This document shows, piece after piece, positions 1-10,324 of a stretch of DNA of 64,000 bases; positions within the stretch are counted from its first letter, which is position 1; every line of letters begins with the position of its first letter. The translations under genes were made by a program, and so were the position numbers. Below the pieces are notes generated by a model that searched no databases, was not told the DNA's origin, and saw nothing but the letters and a program-made list of their open reading frames with translations. The stretch is from Qipengyuania huizhouensis (GTDB taxonomy: Bacteria > Pseudomonadota > Alphaproteobacteria > Sphingomonadales > Sphingomonadaceae): positions 62,001-126,000 of the forward strand of contig NZ_JAIGNT010000001.1 in NCBI RefSeq assembly GCF_019711635.1, in the 5' to 3' direction.

Positions 1-2891
1 AGACTTCCGGCCCTCAACCGTTGCGTGAGGTCACCCGAGCCGGGCAAATTGTCGATCAGCGCCTGAACCCTCCCGCGCCGGATATCCTCATTGGCGAGTA
101 CGGCACGCGCCTCGAGCCTGTCCGCGCTCAAGCGCGCCACCAGCGAAAGATCGACCGGTTTGGACGACAGGACCAGCCCCGACCTCGTGAGATCGTCGAC
201 CTTCACGCGCGCAGTCCCGGTCGGCAGTCCACCCTTCGGCGCGCGGAAGTCGATATTGCCGGAAATAGTTCCCCCCATGCCGAGCTCGGCGACCGCGACA
301 TCGACCAGCGAAAGCGGCATGCGCGCGAGCTTGAGTTCCAGCGCGGTTTCATCCGTGGCGAACAGTCCGGAAGCAATGGCTCCACCGTCGCCATAGTTTA
401 CCTGCGTAGGTGCAAGTCGCCAGCCACCGCCGTCCAGTGCCGTCAGCACGGCCCGGCGTGGCATGGTGATGGCACGCCCGGCAAATTGCCCATCCGCTGC
501 CACCGCAATGCGTTCAGGACGGAATTGTGCATTAAGATCCAGCGCAAAGCGATTGCCGCGTCTGCCGGAGATCGCGGCATCGAGCGAGCCGATACCGTTT
601 TCTACTTCGCCCCGCGCGGCCATCCTGCCGATAAACAAGGTTCCGTATTGCAGGCCCTGAGCAGTGGCAGAGCCCGAAAAGTCGTATGCACCATCGCCGA
701 TCACACCCGTCGCATCGATCTGGGCACGGGCGATGGTGAGCGGGGTTGCACCACCAAAGCTGGCGTTTCGCGCAGTCACGTCGATGTCAACGCCCTGCCC
801 GCCCGGTCGCGGCGCGAGCGCAACGGCCCCATCGAGACCGCCGCCTCCCAAGGCGACGGTTCCCTGCACACCGCCATCGACCAGCGTCAAATCCCCCGAA
901 ACATCTGTTTCCGAAACGGTCAGTCGCTCGATCTCGATCCTGGTCGGTCCGGATTCGGGCGCATGGAGGCCCAGTACACCGGCAAACGGGCCCAGAATCG
1001 ATCCGCCCTCGGTATCGATCGAAAAGCCTTCTTCGGTGGGGGCGATTGCCAGTCGGACGTCCTCGAGCCCAGTGACGGGACGAGCGAACACCAGTTCCGC
1101 AGTCGGCGCTCCGTCCTCTATCCTCCCCTGCACGGTGAACGGGCCGTAGTCGGTATGTTCGCCATTACCTGCAAGCGTGGTCGTGCTTCCGCTGATCGAA
1201 CCGTCCATCGCCAGAGCAAGTTTCGCAGAGGAGACCCTCAGCCGATTAAAATCGATCCCTGCCCCGCTGCTCGTGGCAATACCACCTCTTACACGGATGG
1301 CGGGGCCCGCAAGATTGGCCAAGGTGTCGTTGGTAACCGGCGAGATGCGCGCGTCGAGATCGGCACCGAGCCTCCAGCCCGATGGTAGCAGATCGAAATC
1401 AACAATTGCTGTGCCGCCTGCTGTTCCGACATTGTCCAGCGCCAGACGATCCGCGCGTACCGGCCCCCGGATCTGGTAGCGACCCGACGCAAGGTCGCCG
1501 CGCAGGGCCAGGTCGGCAGCAAGTCCGCGGAATGCAATCTGCAGATCTTCTCCTGCGAGATTGTTGCCCGACAATAGGATACGTCCCCTGCCGGTCCCGT
1601 TGACCAACCTCGGATCGACCAGCGGGTTGCCGGTCTCTATGCGGGCGACACGCAGCGATAGCGGAAGGATCCAATCCGACCCGTCATAACGGGCCGTTCC
1701 TTCCTGATTGAGCGCAAATACCCTTGTGGTGCCGGACACAAGCTGGCCGATTGCGAAATCATGCACTATGGCAAGATCGGAAAAAGAGCCATCGATCGTG
1801 GCAGTAGCGCGCGCGTTCTCCAACCGTAGATCGGGGCCGAACAGCCCGGCATCTCGCAAAAACGCTTCAAGTTCAAAATCTTCGACCCGATTCTCGGCCA
1901 GGTCGACCAGGCCTTGTCCGGCAAGGCTTATGCCGCGTCCGACAACGTTTATGTCACCATCGAAGGTGCGGTTGTCGATGGTCGTTCGCGAGCGGATGGC
2001 AACATCATCACCCAATGCTCTGGCAAGGGTGCCGGACAGAAAATCGCTCGCGTCAACCTTCCCGAGCAAGCCGAAGGTGCCGGACCTGTTGGTGATCCGC
2101 AGTGCTGCAACGCGCTCGGCTTGCGAGCGCACCAGAAGCCCACCCTGCCAGTTGGACCAATCGCCCGCGCCTTGGACCCTCGCGGTATAACCATTGGGCA
2201 AACCCAGCATTTCCGCCAAAGGCCCATCATCGAAAGCCTGCATCTCTGCGGCAAGATCGAACTCATCGCCATCCGGCTCCGCGTTCAGCAACAGAGCCAG
2301 ACTATCCCGCTCGCCAAGCTGTGCGTCGCCATCGACAAAGAGCCTGCGGTCCTCGACCTGTACCTCTGCGACCAGATCCACGCGCTGCGGATCATCTCCG
2401 GCGATTCCCGGCGCGAGCGTGAGATTGTCGATCGTCAACTCGTCGATCGAAATGTCGAACCCCGGCAGGATAGGACCTTCTTCCTCGCTCGGCAGGAATT
2501 CAGGCAAACGGGCCATGTTCGCCCGGCGTGCGGCAAAGCTATCGATATCCAGCCGATTGTTCAGCCATGCCCGGGGGTTCCAGTCGATTTCCGCGCGCGG
2601 GATCGTGAGAAACACGCCTTGAGGGTCGGACAAGGTGACATCGTGCAGTACCGCCTCGCCATAGATATTGCCCTGGATTCTGCCGATGCCAATAACGAGG
2701 CCGTTGGGAAAGGTCTGTTTCGCTATCTGGCTGGCCAGGAAGCGCTCGCCCAGCGGCGTGTTGAGCAGGACAAGGGCAGCGATCACCAACAGGATCGGTG
2801 CACCGATCAGGACAAGTGTCCACTTGCCCGCCCGGCGCTTCCAGCTCTGCCCTTGGGTATCGGCGACCTCGTGCATCTCGGGTCCGGTCAT
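1..2891 (-). CDS. tamB: TamB, translocation and assembly module inner-membrane subunit (partial, C-terminus off the left edge)
   Basis: The frame runs open from an ATG at 2891 to the left edge, giving about 963 residues without a stop, so the C-terminal DUF490 part is missing. The N-terminus has a basic stretch (WKRRAGKW) and one membrane segment at roughly residues 22-42, followed by a long beta-rich region typical of AsmA/TamB proteins, which form a periplasm-spanning hydrophobic groove. TamB works with the Omp85 protein TamA in outer-membrane protein insertion and possibly lipid transport. Its ATG overlaps the tamA stop by one base (TGATG), so the two are translationally coupled. Identification rests on position next to tamA and the overall architecture; the family-defining C-terminal domain is not in the window. 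Confidence 0.88.
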   Translation of the reverse strand, partial: MTGPEMHEVADTQGQSWKRRAGKWTLVLIGAPILLVIAALVLLNTPLGERFLASQIAKQTFPNGLVIGIGRIQGNIYGEAVLHDVTLSDPQGVFLTIPRAEIDWNPRAWLNNRLDIDSFAARRANMARLPEFLPSEEEGPILPGFDISIDELTIDNLTLAPGIAGDDPQRVDLVAEVQVEDRRLFVDGDAQLGERDSLALLLNAEPDGDEFDLAAEMQAFDDGPLAEMLGLPNGYTARVQGAGDWSNWQGGLLVRSQAERVAALRITNRSGTFGLLGKVDASDFLSGTLARALGDDVAIRSRTTIDNRTFDGDINVVGRGISLAGQGLVDLAENRVEDFELEAFLRDAGLFGPDLRLENARATATIDGSFSDLAIVHDFAIGQLVSGTTRVFALNQEGTARYDGSDWILPLSLRVARIETGNPLVDPRLVNGTGRGRILLSGNNLAGEDLQIAFRGLAADLALRGDLASGRYQIRGPVRADRLALDNVGTAGGTAIVDFDLLPSGWRLGADLDARISPVTNDTLANLAGPAIRVRGGIATSSGAGIDFNRLRVSSAKLALAMDGSISGSTTTLAGNGEHTDYGPFTVQGRIEDGAPTAELVFARPVTGLEDVRLAIAPTEEGFSIDTEGGSILGPFAGVLGLHAPESGPTRIEIERLTVSETDVSGDLTLVDGGVQGTVALGGGGLDGAVALAPRPGGQGVDIDVTARNASFGGATPLTIARAQIDATGVIGDGAYDFSGSATAQGLQYGTLFIGRMAARGEVENGIGSLDAAISGRRGNRFALDLNAQFRPERIAVAADGQFAGRAITMPRRAVLTALDGGGWRLAPTQVNYGDGGAIASGLFATDETALELKLARMPLSLVDVAVAELGMGGTISGNIDFRAPKGGLPTGTARVKVDDLTRSGLVLSSKPVDLSLVARLSADRLEARAVLANEDIRRGRVQALIDNLPGSGDLTQRLRAGS

Positions 2892-5083
2892 CAGAAGGCC
2901 TGCCCCAGCGATACATAAACCGCGACGGGTGCATCATCCTCATCCGGGGTGAGCGGCACGCCGACATCGACCCGGATCGGACCGAAGCCGGTGTGATAGC
3001 GAAGGCCGACGCCTGCACCGATCTTGATCTCTTCGAAATCAGGCGTCGGGCCGGTACCTACCGAGCCTGCATCGACAAACGGTACGATCGAAACTGCGCC
3101 ATCCATGAAGCCGGTGCGAATGCGCGCTTCCACTGCAAGTTCCACCAAGCTGCGTCCACCCGTGGGTTCATCCAGCTCGTTGCTAGGACCGATCTTGCGG
3201 AAGCCGTAACCGCGCACCGAGCCGCCACCGCCCGCATAAAAGCGGCGCGAAGGTGCAATATCGAGTAGATCTGCACCAGGAATGGAACCAAAGGTCGCGC
3301 GTCCGGCCACTACGAGATCGTCTCCGATCGACTGGTAATAGCTTCCATCGATCTGGCTTCGCAGGTAGAAACTCTTGACCCCGTTCGTAGTGGACGCTTC
3401 TGGCGAAAGACGTGCACCGAGGCGGAATCCTCTCGTGGGATCTAGCAGATCGTCGGTTTCGTCCAGCAGGATCGTGGCTGGCAGTGCCGCGACGAAATAT
3501 GTCTGTCGAGGCTGCGTGACGCCGTCGATCTTGGGCGGGCGTTCCTGGGTGGCGATCAGTTCGATGCCGCCCGACCAGCTGATTTCCTTCTGGAACAGAA
3601 ACGTCGACTTTCGTTCGTAAATTCCCGTCAGCGCGACAGTGCGGGCTTCGAACGCGGGGCTATCGATGGTGTTTGCATAGGCATCCAGCGTGAGAACACG
3701 GTCGCGCCCTCCGAAATTGTTCTTGCGGAAGGTAACCCCCGCCAGCTGTTCCTGTGTTCCAACGATGCCGCGTAGGCGTAGCGAACCCTCGGGGGGGAAG
3801 AGGTTGCGATGCTCCCAACTGGCTTGGACGCGGACGCCTTCCTCCGATCCATAGCCGATTGCGCCCGCGATGGTGCGAAGTTTTGCGCGCCTCAGTTCGA
3901 CATCCATCGCGACTACGCCGGGTTCGCCGGCCTGCGGAGGAGTGACTTCCCTTGGCGTAACTTCGACCGTCGAAACGAGGCCCGTCGCGGTTACCGCACG
4001 CCTAAGATCCATAGAGAGGCTGCGCTTGAAGGTATCGCCCGGCTCGAACCGTGCGATGGTGGCGAGATGCCTCCCTGAAAGGAACCCGGGATCGTTGCTG
4101 ACAACTTCGCCGAATACATATTTACCGTTCGGTTCGACGTTCAGGGTCAGATCGCCTTCGACCCGCTCGTGATCGATCAGCAATTGCGGTTCGCCGATTT
4201 CGGCGAAAGGATAGCCGGTTTCGCCAAGCGCCCTATCGAGATCGAACTGCTCCTGCACGATCGTATCGCTCTGCAGATAATCTCCCGGGTAGATGCCGAA
4301 AGCTTCGCGCAGCGCCTCGTAATCCTGCGCTGACTGCAGATCGCCAAGCTCTACCGCACCGTAACGGTAACGTTCTCCCGGCACGATGTCGAAACGGACC
4401 GTAGGAGACTGGTCGGCCGTATCCTCACCCGCTTCGACCGCTCCAACCGACTGGATAACTTGTGCGTCGTAATAGCCATACACCCGCAGCAGGTTTGCCA
4501 GAAGCTCTTCGTCTTCGCGGGCTCGTGCCGCCAGCTGGGCAGTATCCGTATCCGCATCGTCCAGCTCTTCGATCGTCGACAGGGCGCGATAGCGTTCAAC
4601 GAAATCGCCGCGATCGGTAAATGGCGGTTCGGTTTGGGGGAAACCGAGAACAAGGTTTTCCGAGACCCGTTCGGTCTCCGCTCCTTCGAAAACCACTTCT
4701 GTTTGCCCGAGATCGAGACCGGCGAACTCAATATCTTCCTCGGGTTCGAGCGGCTCGAATCCCTCGATCGCGATATCGTCCGGCCAGGGAAGATCGAGCC
4801 TCAGCGGTTCTACTATGGGAGTGTCTGGATCGGGCGTCGTGGAATCGAGGGCAGAGCTGTCTTCGGCGGAATCCTGCTGTGCCCAGGCCTCCGGGTTTTC
4901 GACCGCCGAATCCGGAATCAGGTCTTCAAGGCTTTGCGGTGACCCGTCATCCTGCGCCGCAAGTGGCGCCGAGACCAACGCAAGCGCGCTGGCACAGAAC
5001 TTCAAGCCGAAACGAAACCGCTCAATCGGCGAGCTTGTATTCGAGATGGCTACCGTCCTTCGCAGGCATCGGTCCACCATCAT
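2891..5083 (-). CDS. tamA: TamA, Omp85-family outer-membrane protein
   Basis: Omp85/BamA-like outer-membrane barrel with N-terminal POTRA domains, about 730 residues from the ATG at 5083. Seen: a signal-peptide-like core ([14 protein letters not shown]) near residues 30-45; an unusually acidic, Pro-rich stretch before the POTRA region; a SVRGYGF motif near residue 622 matching the conserved VRGY/F element of the family; and a C-terminal Phe, as usual for outer-membrane barrels. It is known to pair with TamB. The start is uncertain: ATG codons at 5083 and 5080 lie inside the 3' end of bpt, giving a 62-base out-of-frame overlap. A downstream TTG would shorten the n-region of the signal peptide. 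The stop overlaps the tamB ATG. Confidence 0.88.
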   Translation of the reverse strand: MMVDRCLRRTVAISNTSSPIERFRFGLKFCASALALVSAPLAAQDDGSPQSLEDLIPDSAVENPEAWAQQDSAEDSSALDSTTPDPDTPIVEPLRLDLPWPDDIAIEGFEPLEPEEDIEFAGLDLGQTEVVFEGAETERVSENLVLGFPQTEPPFTDRGDFVERYRALSTIEELDDADTDTAQLAARAREDEELLANLLRVYGYYDAQVIQSVGAVEAGEDTADQSPTVRFDIVPGERYRYGAVELGDLQSAQDYEALREAFGIYPGDYLQSDTIVQEQFDLDRALGETGYPFAEIGEPQLLIDHERVEGDLTLNVEPNGKYVFGEVVSNDPGFLSGRHLATIARFEPGDTFKRSLSMDLRRAVTATGLVSTVEVTPREVTPPQAGEPGVVAMDVELRRAKLRTIAGAIGYGSEEGVRVQASWEHRNLFPPEGSLRLRGIVGTQEQLAGVTFRKNNFGGRDRVLTLDAYANTIDSPAFEARTVALTGIYERKSTFLFQKEISWSGGIELIATQERPPKIDGVTQPRQTYFVAALPATILLDETDDLLDPTRGFRLGARLSPEASTTNGVKSFYLRSQIDGSYYQSIGDDLVVAGRATFGSIPGADLLDIAPSRRFYAGGGGSVRGYGFRKIGPSNELDEPTGGRSLVELAVEARIRTGFMDGAVSIVPFVDAGSVGTGPTPDFEEIKIGAGVGLRYHTGFGPIRVDVGVPLTPDEDDAPVAVYVSLGQAF

Positions 5084-5864
5084 ATTTGCGCCGCGGCGCA
5101 GTTGCCGTGGCGATGAGTCGCTTCTGTTCGGCTTGGGGCATGCGTTCCCATCCGCTTCGGGTGAGGCGTTCGAGTGGGCGATACCGGACCTTGTACTGCA
5201 TACGATCCGAGCCTTCGACCCAATAGCCGAGGTACACATACGGCAAGCCGTTTCCGGCAGCGCGCCTGATATGATCGAGAATAATGTAGTTCCCAAGCCC
5301 GGCTCGATCCTCAATCTCGGGGTCGTAGAAGCTGTATATCATCGACAGCCCATCACCCTGCAGGTCCGTAAGACAAGCTCCGACCAGACGACCCGGCTCG
5401 GCACCCACTCCCGGCTCCCGATATTCAATGACATAGCTGGATACGGGCGTATGTTCCACCATATCCGCAAAATCGCTTTCGTCCATCTCAGCCATGCCTC
5501 CACCAGGGTGGCGGGCAGCAAGATATCTGCGTAGCAATTCGTATTGCTCTTCGGTTGCCCAAGGTCGGCATTCAGAGGTAATCAGATCGTCATTTGCCTT
5601 CAGAGTACGCTTCTGGCTCGACGAGGGCTTGAACTCTTTAGCGACAACTCGAACCGAGACGCAGGCCTGGCAATCGAGACAGGAAGGACGATAAGCAACC
5701 GTCTGACTACGGCGAAACCCGATACGCCCCAGAGCTTCGTTCAATTCATCGGCCGATTCACCGCGCAGCTCGGTAAACACCTTCCGCTCGCTTCGTCCGG
5801 GCAGGTACGGACACGGCGCAGGGCTGGTCACGAAAAACCGGGGGAAGCGAATGGGTGCCGTCAC
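5022..5864 (-). CDS. bpt: Aspartate/glutamate leucyltransferase (Bpt, ATE family)
   Basis: 280 residues, the normal length for bacterial Bpt. It transfers leucine from Leu-tRNA to proteins with N-terminal Asp or Glu, marking them for ClpS/ClpAP degradation (the bacterial N-end rule). The N-terminal ATE_N region has the family cysteines (Cys18, Cys62, Cys65, Cys68 in the stretch SCLDCQAC), and the C-terminal half has the ATE_C signature ending in [18 protein letters not shown]. It is the first gene of the bpt-tamA-tamB group. Arginyltransferase (Ate) is the close alternative, but bacterial members of this length are generally Bpt. Confidence 0.92.
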   Translation of the reverse strand: MTAPIRFPRFFVTSPAPCPYLPGRSERKVFTELRGESADELNEALGRIGFRRSQTVAYRPSCLDCQACVSVRVVAKEFKPSSSQKRTLKANDDLITSECRPWATEEQYELLRRYLAARHPGGGMAEMDESDFADMVEHTPVSSYVIEYREPGVGAEPGRLVGACLTDLQGDGLSMIYSFYDPEIEDRAGLGNYIILDHIRRAAGNGLPYVYLGYWVEGSDRMQYKVRYRPLERLTRSGWERMPQAEQKRLIATATAPRRKYDGGPMPAKDGSHLEYKLAD

Positions 5865-6041
5865 GGCGGTCGAGTCCTCTCTGATGCGACGCTCTATTCG
5901 TTAACAACTCCTTTATGCATGACGAGCGCCTTCGTTAAAAGACTCTTAACCATGAAAAATCGGCTCGCCCCGCGAGTCGCTCGATAGCGAGGGTTAATTC
6001 GCGAGCTGTAACCGCCCGCAAAGGCGGATTTTCTACTGCAA

Positions 6042-7295
6042 CTAAGCCAGTTCGACGAGTTCGACCGTGTAGCCTTCTTGCCTCAGGCCTTCCACGAGTC
6101 CATCGATCTGCGCCGCGTCGCGCGCCTCGCATTCGATCTCGGTTATCAGCCCCTTGGCAGGCAGCGTCGTAAAGATGCGCTGGTGATAGATCTCGATGAT
6201 GTTGACGTTGTGCTCGTTGAACTCGCGCATCACCTTGTAAAGTGCGCCGGGGCGATCCTGGAGCGTGATGCGCAGCCGCGCCAGTCTGCCCGATCGGGCT
6301 AGATCGCGCACCAGCACATTGGCAAGCAGGCGCGTGTCGATATTGCCGCCGCAAAGTACGAGGCCCACAGTCTTGCCAGCGAACTTATCCGGATTTGAAA
6401 GCACCGCAGCCAGGCCCGCAGCGCCAGCGCCTTCGACCACAGTCTTCTCGATCTGCAGTAAAAGAGAAACAGCGTGTTCGAGTTCGGGCTCGTCAACGAG
6501 CAGCACTTCGTCGACGAGTTCGGAGATAATCTGGCGCGTAAATGCGCCCGGTTCCTTGACAGCAATCCCTTCCGCAAGCGTGTCGCCGCCGCAGGGACGC
6601 TCATCGCCGGTGACCGCAGAATACATCGAAGGATAGAGCTTCGCCTGAACGCCGATCATATGGATGTCGGGATTGAGAGCCTTGGCCACCGTGGCCATTC
6701 CGCTCATCAAGCCGCCACCACCAATCGGTACAACCAGACAATCGAAATCCAGCTTCTCTTCCAGCATTTCGAGAGCGACCGTGCCCTGCCCCGCAGCCAC
6801 TTTCGGATCGTCGAAGGGATGGACGAAAGTGAGGCCGCGCTCCTTCTCCAGTTCGCGCGCATGCGCATACGCCTCATCGAAAGTCTCGCCCTTCAGCACC
6901 ACGTTGCCGCCGACGCTCTCGGTCTGCATAACTTTCACGCTCGGCGTTGTCGAAGGCATGACGATAGTGACCGGAACGCCGAGCCGCCGTCCGTGATAGG
7001 AAAGACCCTGAGAGTGATTCCCAGCCGAAGCGGCAATTACGCCCTTCGTTTTCTGTTCATCGGACAGCTGAAGCAGCGCATTGAGCGCGCCGCGTTCCTT
7101 GTAAGCTGCAGTGAACTGGTGATTTTCGAACTTCAGCCAGATGTCCGCGCCGGTAATCTCCGACAAGGTAATCGACCGCATCATGGGCGTCTTGACTACC
7201 GCACCGTCGATACGCTGCGCCGCAGCGCGCACATCGGCAAGGGTCAGAAGGTCGGTCGCGCTCTTATCGGCGCGTAAGAAAGAAGCCTGTGTCAT
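6042..7295 (-). CDS. ilvA: Threonine ammonia-lyase (threonine dehydratase)
   Basis: Pyridoxal-phosphate enzyme of 417 residues converting threonine to 2-oxobutanoate, the first committed step to isoleucine. The PLP lysine is Lys66 in FTAAYKERGA; the phosphate-binding GGGG loop is at residues 192-195 (IGGGGLMSG); SAGNHSQG lies at 90-97. An ACT-like regulatory segment occupies roughly residues 336-417 (LRITLQDRPGALYKVMREFN), the short single-ACT form rather than the long E. coli form. The ATG at 7295 is chosen because the PLP fold begins right after it and an AGGGGC lies just upstream; the longer open frame reaching 7922 runs through the divergent amidohydrolase gene. It could also act on serine. 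Confidence 0.93.
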   Translation of the reverse strand: MTQASFLRADKSATDLLTLADVRAAAQRIDGAVVKTPMMRSITLSEITGADIWLKFENHQFTAAYKERGALNALLQLSDEQKTKGVIAASAGNHSQGLSYHGRRLGVPVTIVMPSTTPSVKVMQTESVGGNVVLKGETFDEAYAHARELEKERGLTFVHPFDDPKVAAGQGTVALEMLEEKLDFDCLVVPIGGGGLMSGMATVAKALNPDIHMIGVQAKLYPSMYSAVTGDERPCGGDTLAEGIAVKEPGAFTRQIISELVDEVLLVDEPELEHAVSLLLQIEKTVVEGAGAAGLAAVLSNPDKFAGKTVGLVLCGGNIDTRLLANVLVRDLARSGRLARLRITLQDRPGALYKVMREFNEHNVNIIEIYHQRIFTTLPAKGLITEIECEARDAAQIDGLVEGLRQEGYTVELVELA

Positions 7296-7403
7296 CGAGA
7301 GTGCCCCTACGTCGCCGGGCGTGTGCACGCAATCTCCGAAAGGGTTTGCCTGCGTCAAGCTATGCCTTATCGCAAAGCCCGAATGCAGACACGGGATCGC
7401 CTG

Positions 7404-9053
7404 ATGAAACTGAAGATTGTTGCCGCCCTCCTCGCCACCGCACTTGCCATGCCGGCGAGTGCCGACGTCCTGGTCGACAATGTCATTGGCATCACCATGG
7501 ACGAAGAAGGCCAGGTGAAGCGTTTCGAAGCACTGGTGATCGATGATGACGGGCGTATCGCGCAGGTCCTCACGCGCGGTCAGGAACGGCCGCGCACCGA
7601 TTACCGCGAAGACGGCGAAGGCCGTGTGATGATCCCCGGCATGATCGATGCACATGCTCATGTCATGGGCGTAGGATTTGGCGCACTGACTCTCGATTTG
7701 TCGGACACCAATTCGCTCGAGGAAGCGCTGCAGAAAATTCGCGCTTTTGCTGCCGAGAATGAAAGTCGCCCGTGGATTCTCGGGCGCGGCTGGAATCAGG
7801 AGAAATGGGGGCTCGGCCGCTTCCCGACCGCAGCAGAGCTCGATAGCGCGGTTAGCGATCGGCCAGTCTATCTCCAGCGCGTAGATGGTCACGCCGGCTG
7901 GGCCAACACGCTCGCCTTGCAAGCAGCAGGCATTACGGCCAGCACCAAGGCCCCGAGTGGCGGACGCATCGAGAAGCTATCCGACGGCAAGACGCCTTCG
8001 GGCATCTTCATCGATGCAGGGGAAGAACTGATGAACGCCACACTACCTGCCCCTCGTCCGAATGAACGAGACCTTGCCTTTGCCGAAGCCCAGAAAGTGT
8101 TGCACCGCCATGGTATTACGGCGGTGGCCGATATGGGCACTACCATCGAGGACTGGCAGGCCTATCGCCGGGCTGGCGACAAGGGTTCTCTGACTCTGCG
8201 CATTATGTCTTATGCAGCAGGCATCGATGAGGCGACCTTGATAGCGGGCGCCAATCCCTCACCCTGGCTGTACGACGACAAGCTGCGCCTGAACGGCGTG
8301 AAGCTCTATCTCGACGGTGCGCTCGGCAGCCGCGGAGCCTGGCTCAAGGCGCCCTATGCCGATGATCCCGGGAATACCGGACTGCCACTGATGGCACCCG
8401 CTCAACTCCGCAATATCCTCGTTCGCTCGGCGCAGGGCGGCTTCCAGCCCGCCGTGCATGCCATCGGCGATGCCGCCAATGCCGAAGCGCTGAATGCGAT
8501 CACCGAAATCGCCGACAGCTTCCCGCAGGATCTCCGCTGGCGCATCGAGCACGCTCAGATCGTCGACCCTGTCGACCTGCCGAAATTTGCGCAGGGTGGC
8601 ATCATCGCCAGCATGCAGCCTGTCCACCAGACGAGCGACATGTTCATGGCCGAGGCCCGCATGGGTGAGGATCGTTTGCAGGGAGCCTATGCCTGGAATA
8701 CAATTCTCGGCCTCGGCGGCCGGCTGGTTTTCGGATCGGACGCGCCGGTAGAATCGCCCGATCCTTTCGCCGGTTTTGCCGTCGCGATCACCCGCAGCAA
8801 TGAAGCCGGTGAACCTTTCGGCGGCTGGCGGGCCAATGAGCGCGTGACGCGGGAACAGGCGTTGGCAGGCTTCACTTCCGAAGCGGCCTATGCAGGGTTT
8901 GCGGAGGGGCGCTTCGGACGGCTATTGCCGGGCGAACGCGCCGACTTCGTGCTTGTCGATACCGACCCGCTAATCGCCACACCGGAGGAAATTCGGTCGA
9001 CTCAAGTGCTCGAAACCTGGGTCGGTGGCCGCAAGGTTTATGACGCGGATTGA
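7404..9053 (+). CDS. Periplasmic amidohydrolase family 3 protein (YtcJ-like)
   Basis: 549 residues starting with a clear Sec signal peptide (cleavage after ASA at about residue 20). Metal-dependent amidohydrolase of the TIM-barrel superfamily: the first metal motif HxH is His84/His86 in IDAHAHVMG, a later His lies in AVHAIGD, another in RIEHAQIV, and the metal-binding Asp is in FGSDAPVESPDP. This subgroup (PF07969) includes N-substituted formamide deformylase and many secreted enzymes of unknown substrate. ATG 7404 is preferred over upstream in-frame ATGs because it places the signal peptide at the N-terminus. Divergent from ilvA, and its 3' end overlaps the convergent tatC by 16 bases. Confidence 0.87.
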   Translation: MKLKIVAALLATALAMPASADVLVDNVIGITMDEEGQVKRFEALVIDDDGRIAQVLTRGQERPRTDYREDGEGRVMIPGMIDAHAHVMGVGFGALTLDLSDTNSLEEALQKIRAFAAENESRPWILGRGWNQEKWGLGRFPTAAELDSAVSDRPVYLQRVDGHAGWANTLALQAAGITASTKAPSGGRIEKLSDGKTPSGIFIDAGEELMNATLPAPRPNERDLAFAEAQKVLHRHGITAVADMGTTIEDWQAYRRAGDKGSLTLRIMSYAAGIDEATLIAGANPSPWLYDDKLRLNGVKLYLDGALGSRGAWLKAPYADDPGNTGLPLMAPAQLRNILVRSAQGGFQPAVHAIGDAANAEALNAITEIADSFPQDLRWRIEHAQIVDPVDLPKFAQGGIIASMQPVHQTSDMFMAEARMGEDRLQGAYAWNTILGLGGRLVFGSDAPVESPDPFAGFAVAITRSNEAGEPFGGWRANERVTREQALAGFTSEAAYAGFAEGRFGRLLPGERADFVLVDTDPLIATPEEIRSTQVLETWVGGRKVYDAD

Positions 9054-9847
9054 TCACCTTCGGCTTTGGCGGCGGACGCGGCGTCCGCCTTGGCATCCCG
9101 GCTGTCGAAAAGACGCATCAATATAAGCGAGCCTTCGAACAGCAGCAGGAGCGGCACTGCGAGCAGAAGCTGCGATCCCGGATCGGGCGGCGTGATGATC
9201 GCCGCCACTGCCACCACCAGCACGATTACATAACGCCGCGCAGCAACGAGCTGGGCCCGGGTCACGATACCTGCCCGGTGCAACAGCAGGAGCAGGACGG
9301 GAAGCAGGAAACTCAGCCCAAAGGCCAGGATGAACTGCATCACAAGGCCCAGATATTCGTTCGCCGTTGGCAGCGCCTGTATCTCCAGTCCGCCAGCCAT
9401 ACCCTCGAAACCGAGAAACCATTCGAACGCTGTCGGCATTACCACATAATATGCCAGCGAGGCCCCGGCGAGGAACAGGAACGGCGTCGCGATAAGGAAC
9501 GGCAAAAAGGCCTTCTTTTCCTTCGCGTACAGACCAGGAGCGACAAATGCCCACAGCTGGTTCGCGATGTAGGGAAAGGAAATGCAGAAGCCTGCAAAGA
9601 GGGCCACCTTCAACTCGACGAAAAAGACTTCGTAGAGCTTGGTGAAGATCAATTGCCCTTCGCCCCCGGCAAAAGCTCTCTTCAACGGCTGGATCAGGAA
9701 GCCAAGGATCTGATCGGCAAAATAGAGGCACACGCCGAACGCCACGACCAGGGCGGCAACGCAACGCACAAGACGCGATCGAAGCTCGATCAGGTGATCG
9801 AGCAGTGGCGCCTGCGAATCGTCGATGTCCTTGACCTCGAATGCCAT
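9038..9847 (-). CDS. tatC: Sec-independent protein translocase subunit TatC
   Basis: 269-residue polytopic membrane protein with about six membrane segments, the twin-arginine signal receptor of the Tat export system. The N-terminus has the family pattern PLLDHLIELRSRL, followed by the first membrane helix, then FPYIANQLWAFVAPGLYAKE, matching the conserved TatC loop. It lies one base after tatB, last in the tatA-tatB-tatC run, which exports folded proteins with TatA and TatB. The C-terminal tail is Ala/Asp/Lys-rich and overlaps the end of the convergent amidohydrolase gene by 16 bases. Confidence 0.96.
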   Translation of the reverse strand: MAFEVKDIDDSQAPLLDHLIELRSRLVRCVAALVVAFGVCLYFADQILGFLIQPLKRAFAGGEGQLIFTKLYEVFFVELKVALFAGFCISFPYIANQLWAFVAPGLYAKEKKAFLPFLIATPFLFLAGASLAYYVVMPTAFEWFLGFEGMAGGLEIQALPTANEYLGLVMQFILAFGLSFLLPVLLLLLHRAGIVTRAQLVAARRYVIVLVVAVAAIITPPDPGSQLLLAVPLLLLFEGSLILMRLFDSRDAKADAASAAKAEGDQSAS

Positions 9848-9848
9848 C

Positions 9849-10298
9849 TCAGCGGTCCTTGTCCCGCTCGCCGAAGGGTAGGCCTGGCTCGTCGCTTGGC
9901 ACTTCCCCGCCGCGCTCGGGCGCTTTCTTAGGCGCCGCCCGCTTTATGGCAGCCTCGGCTGCGGCATCGGGATCGACCACCTCGTCAGCAGAGGCAAGCG
10001 GTTCCATCCCTTCATCGGAGGGCAAGAGGTTCTCCGGCGCTCCACCCTCCGGCTCGCTTCCGGTCGGGTATTTGGCCATGATTTCCTTGTTTCGCTGTGA
10101 CCACTTTTCTTCCATCTCTTCGATCTCAGCCTGCCGGACCATCTCGTCGAGACCGGAGCGGAAATGCGAGGACATGCGGCGCAGCTTGCCGATCCATCGC
10201 CCCGCGGTGCGCATGGCCTTCGGCATGTCCTTCGGGCCGATCACGAGGATCGCCACGACGACGATCACCAGCAATTCGGCAGCGCCGATATCGAACAT
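9849..10298 (-). CDS. tatB: Sec-independent protein translocase subunit TatB
   Basis: 149 residues. A single N-terminal membrane helix (about residues 6-22, AELLVIVVVAILVIGPKDMP) is followed by an amphipathic helix and a charged cytoplasmic tail. The GPKDMPKAMR hinge is characteristic of TatB rather than TatA (compare GP-x-LP in E. coli TatB). It forms the signal-peptide-binding complex with TatC. The acidic tail carries an Ala/Pro/Glu-rich low-complexity stretch. Confidence 0.95.
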   Translation of the reverse strand: MFDIGAAELLVIVVVAILVIGPKDMPKAMRTAGRWIGKLRRMSSHFRSGLDEMVRQAEIEEMEEKWSQRNKEIMAKYPTGSEPEGGAPENLLPSDEGMEPLASADEVVDPDAAAEAAIKRAAPKKAPERGGEVPSDEPGLPFGERDKDR

Positions 10299-10324
10299 GA
10301 AAGCGGTCTCCGCGCCTTAGCGGA

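Noticed and set aside
21..2918. Long plus-strand open frames opposite tamB (21-1388 and 1914-2918)
   Set aside because: They lack family motifs and start signals and are Arg/Pro/Ser-rich; the minus strand carries a continuous TamB frame with a proper start.
6012..6033. CCGCC/GGCGG hairpin after ilvA as its terminator
   Set aside because: The T-rich tail is on the plus strand, whereas ilvA is on the minus strand; no plus-strand gene ends there.
7296..7922. Extension of ilvA upstream to 7922
   Set aside because: It would run through the divergent amidohydrolase gene; the PLP domain begins at 7295 with a Shine-Dalgarno sequence.
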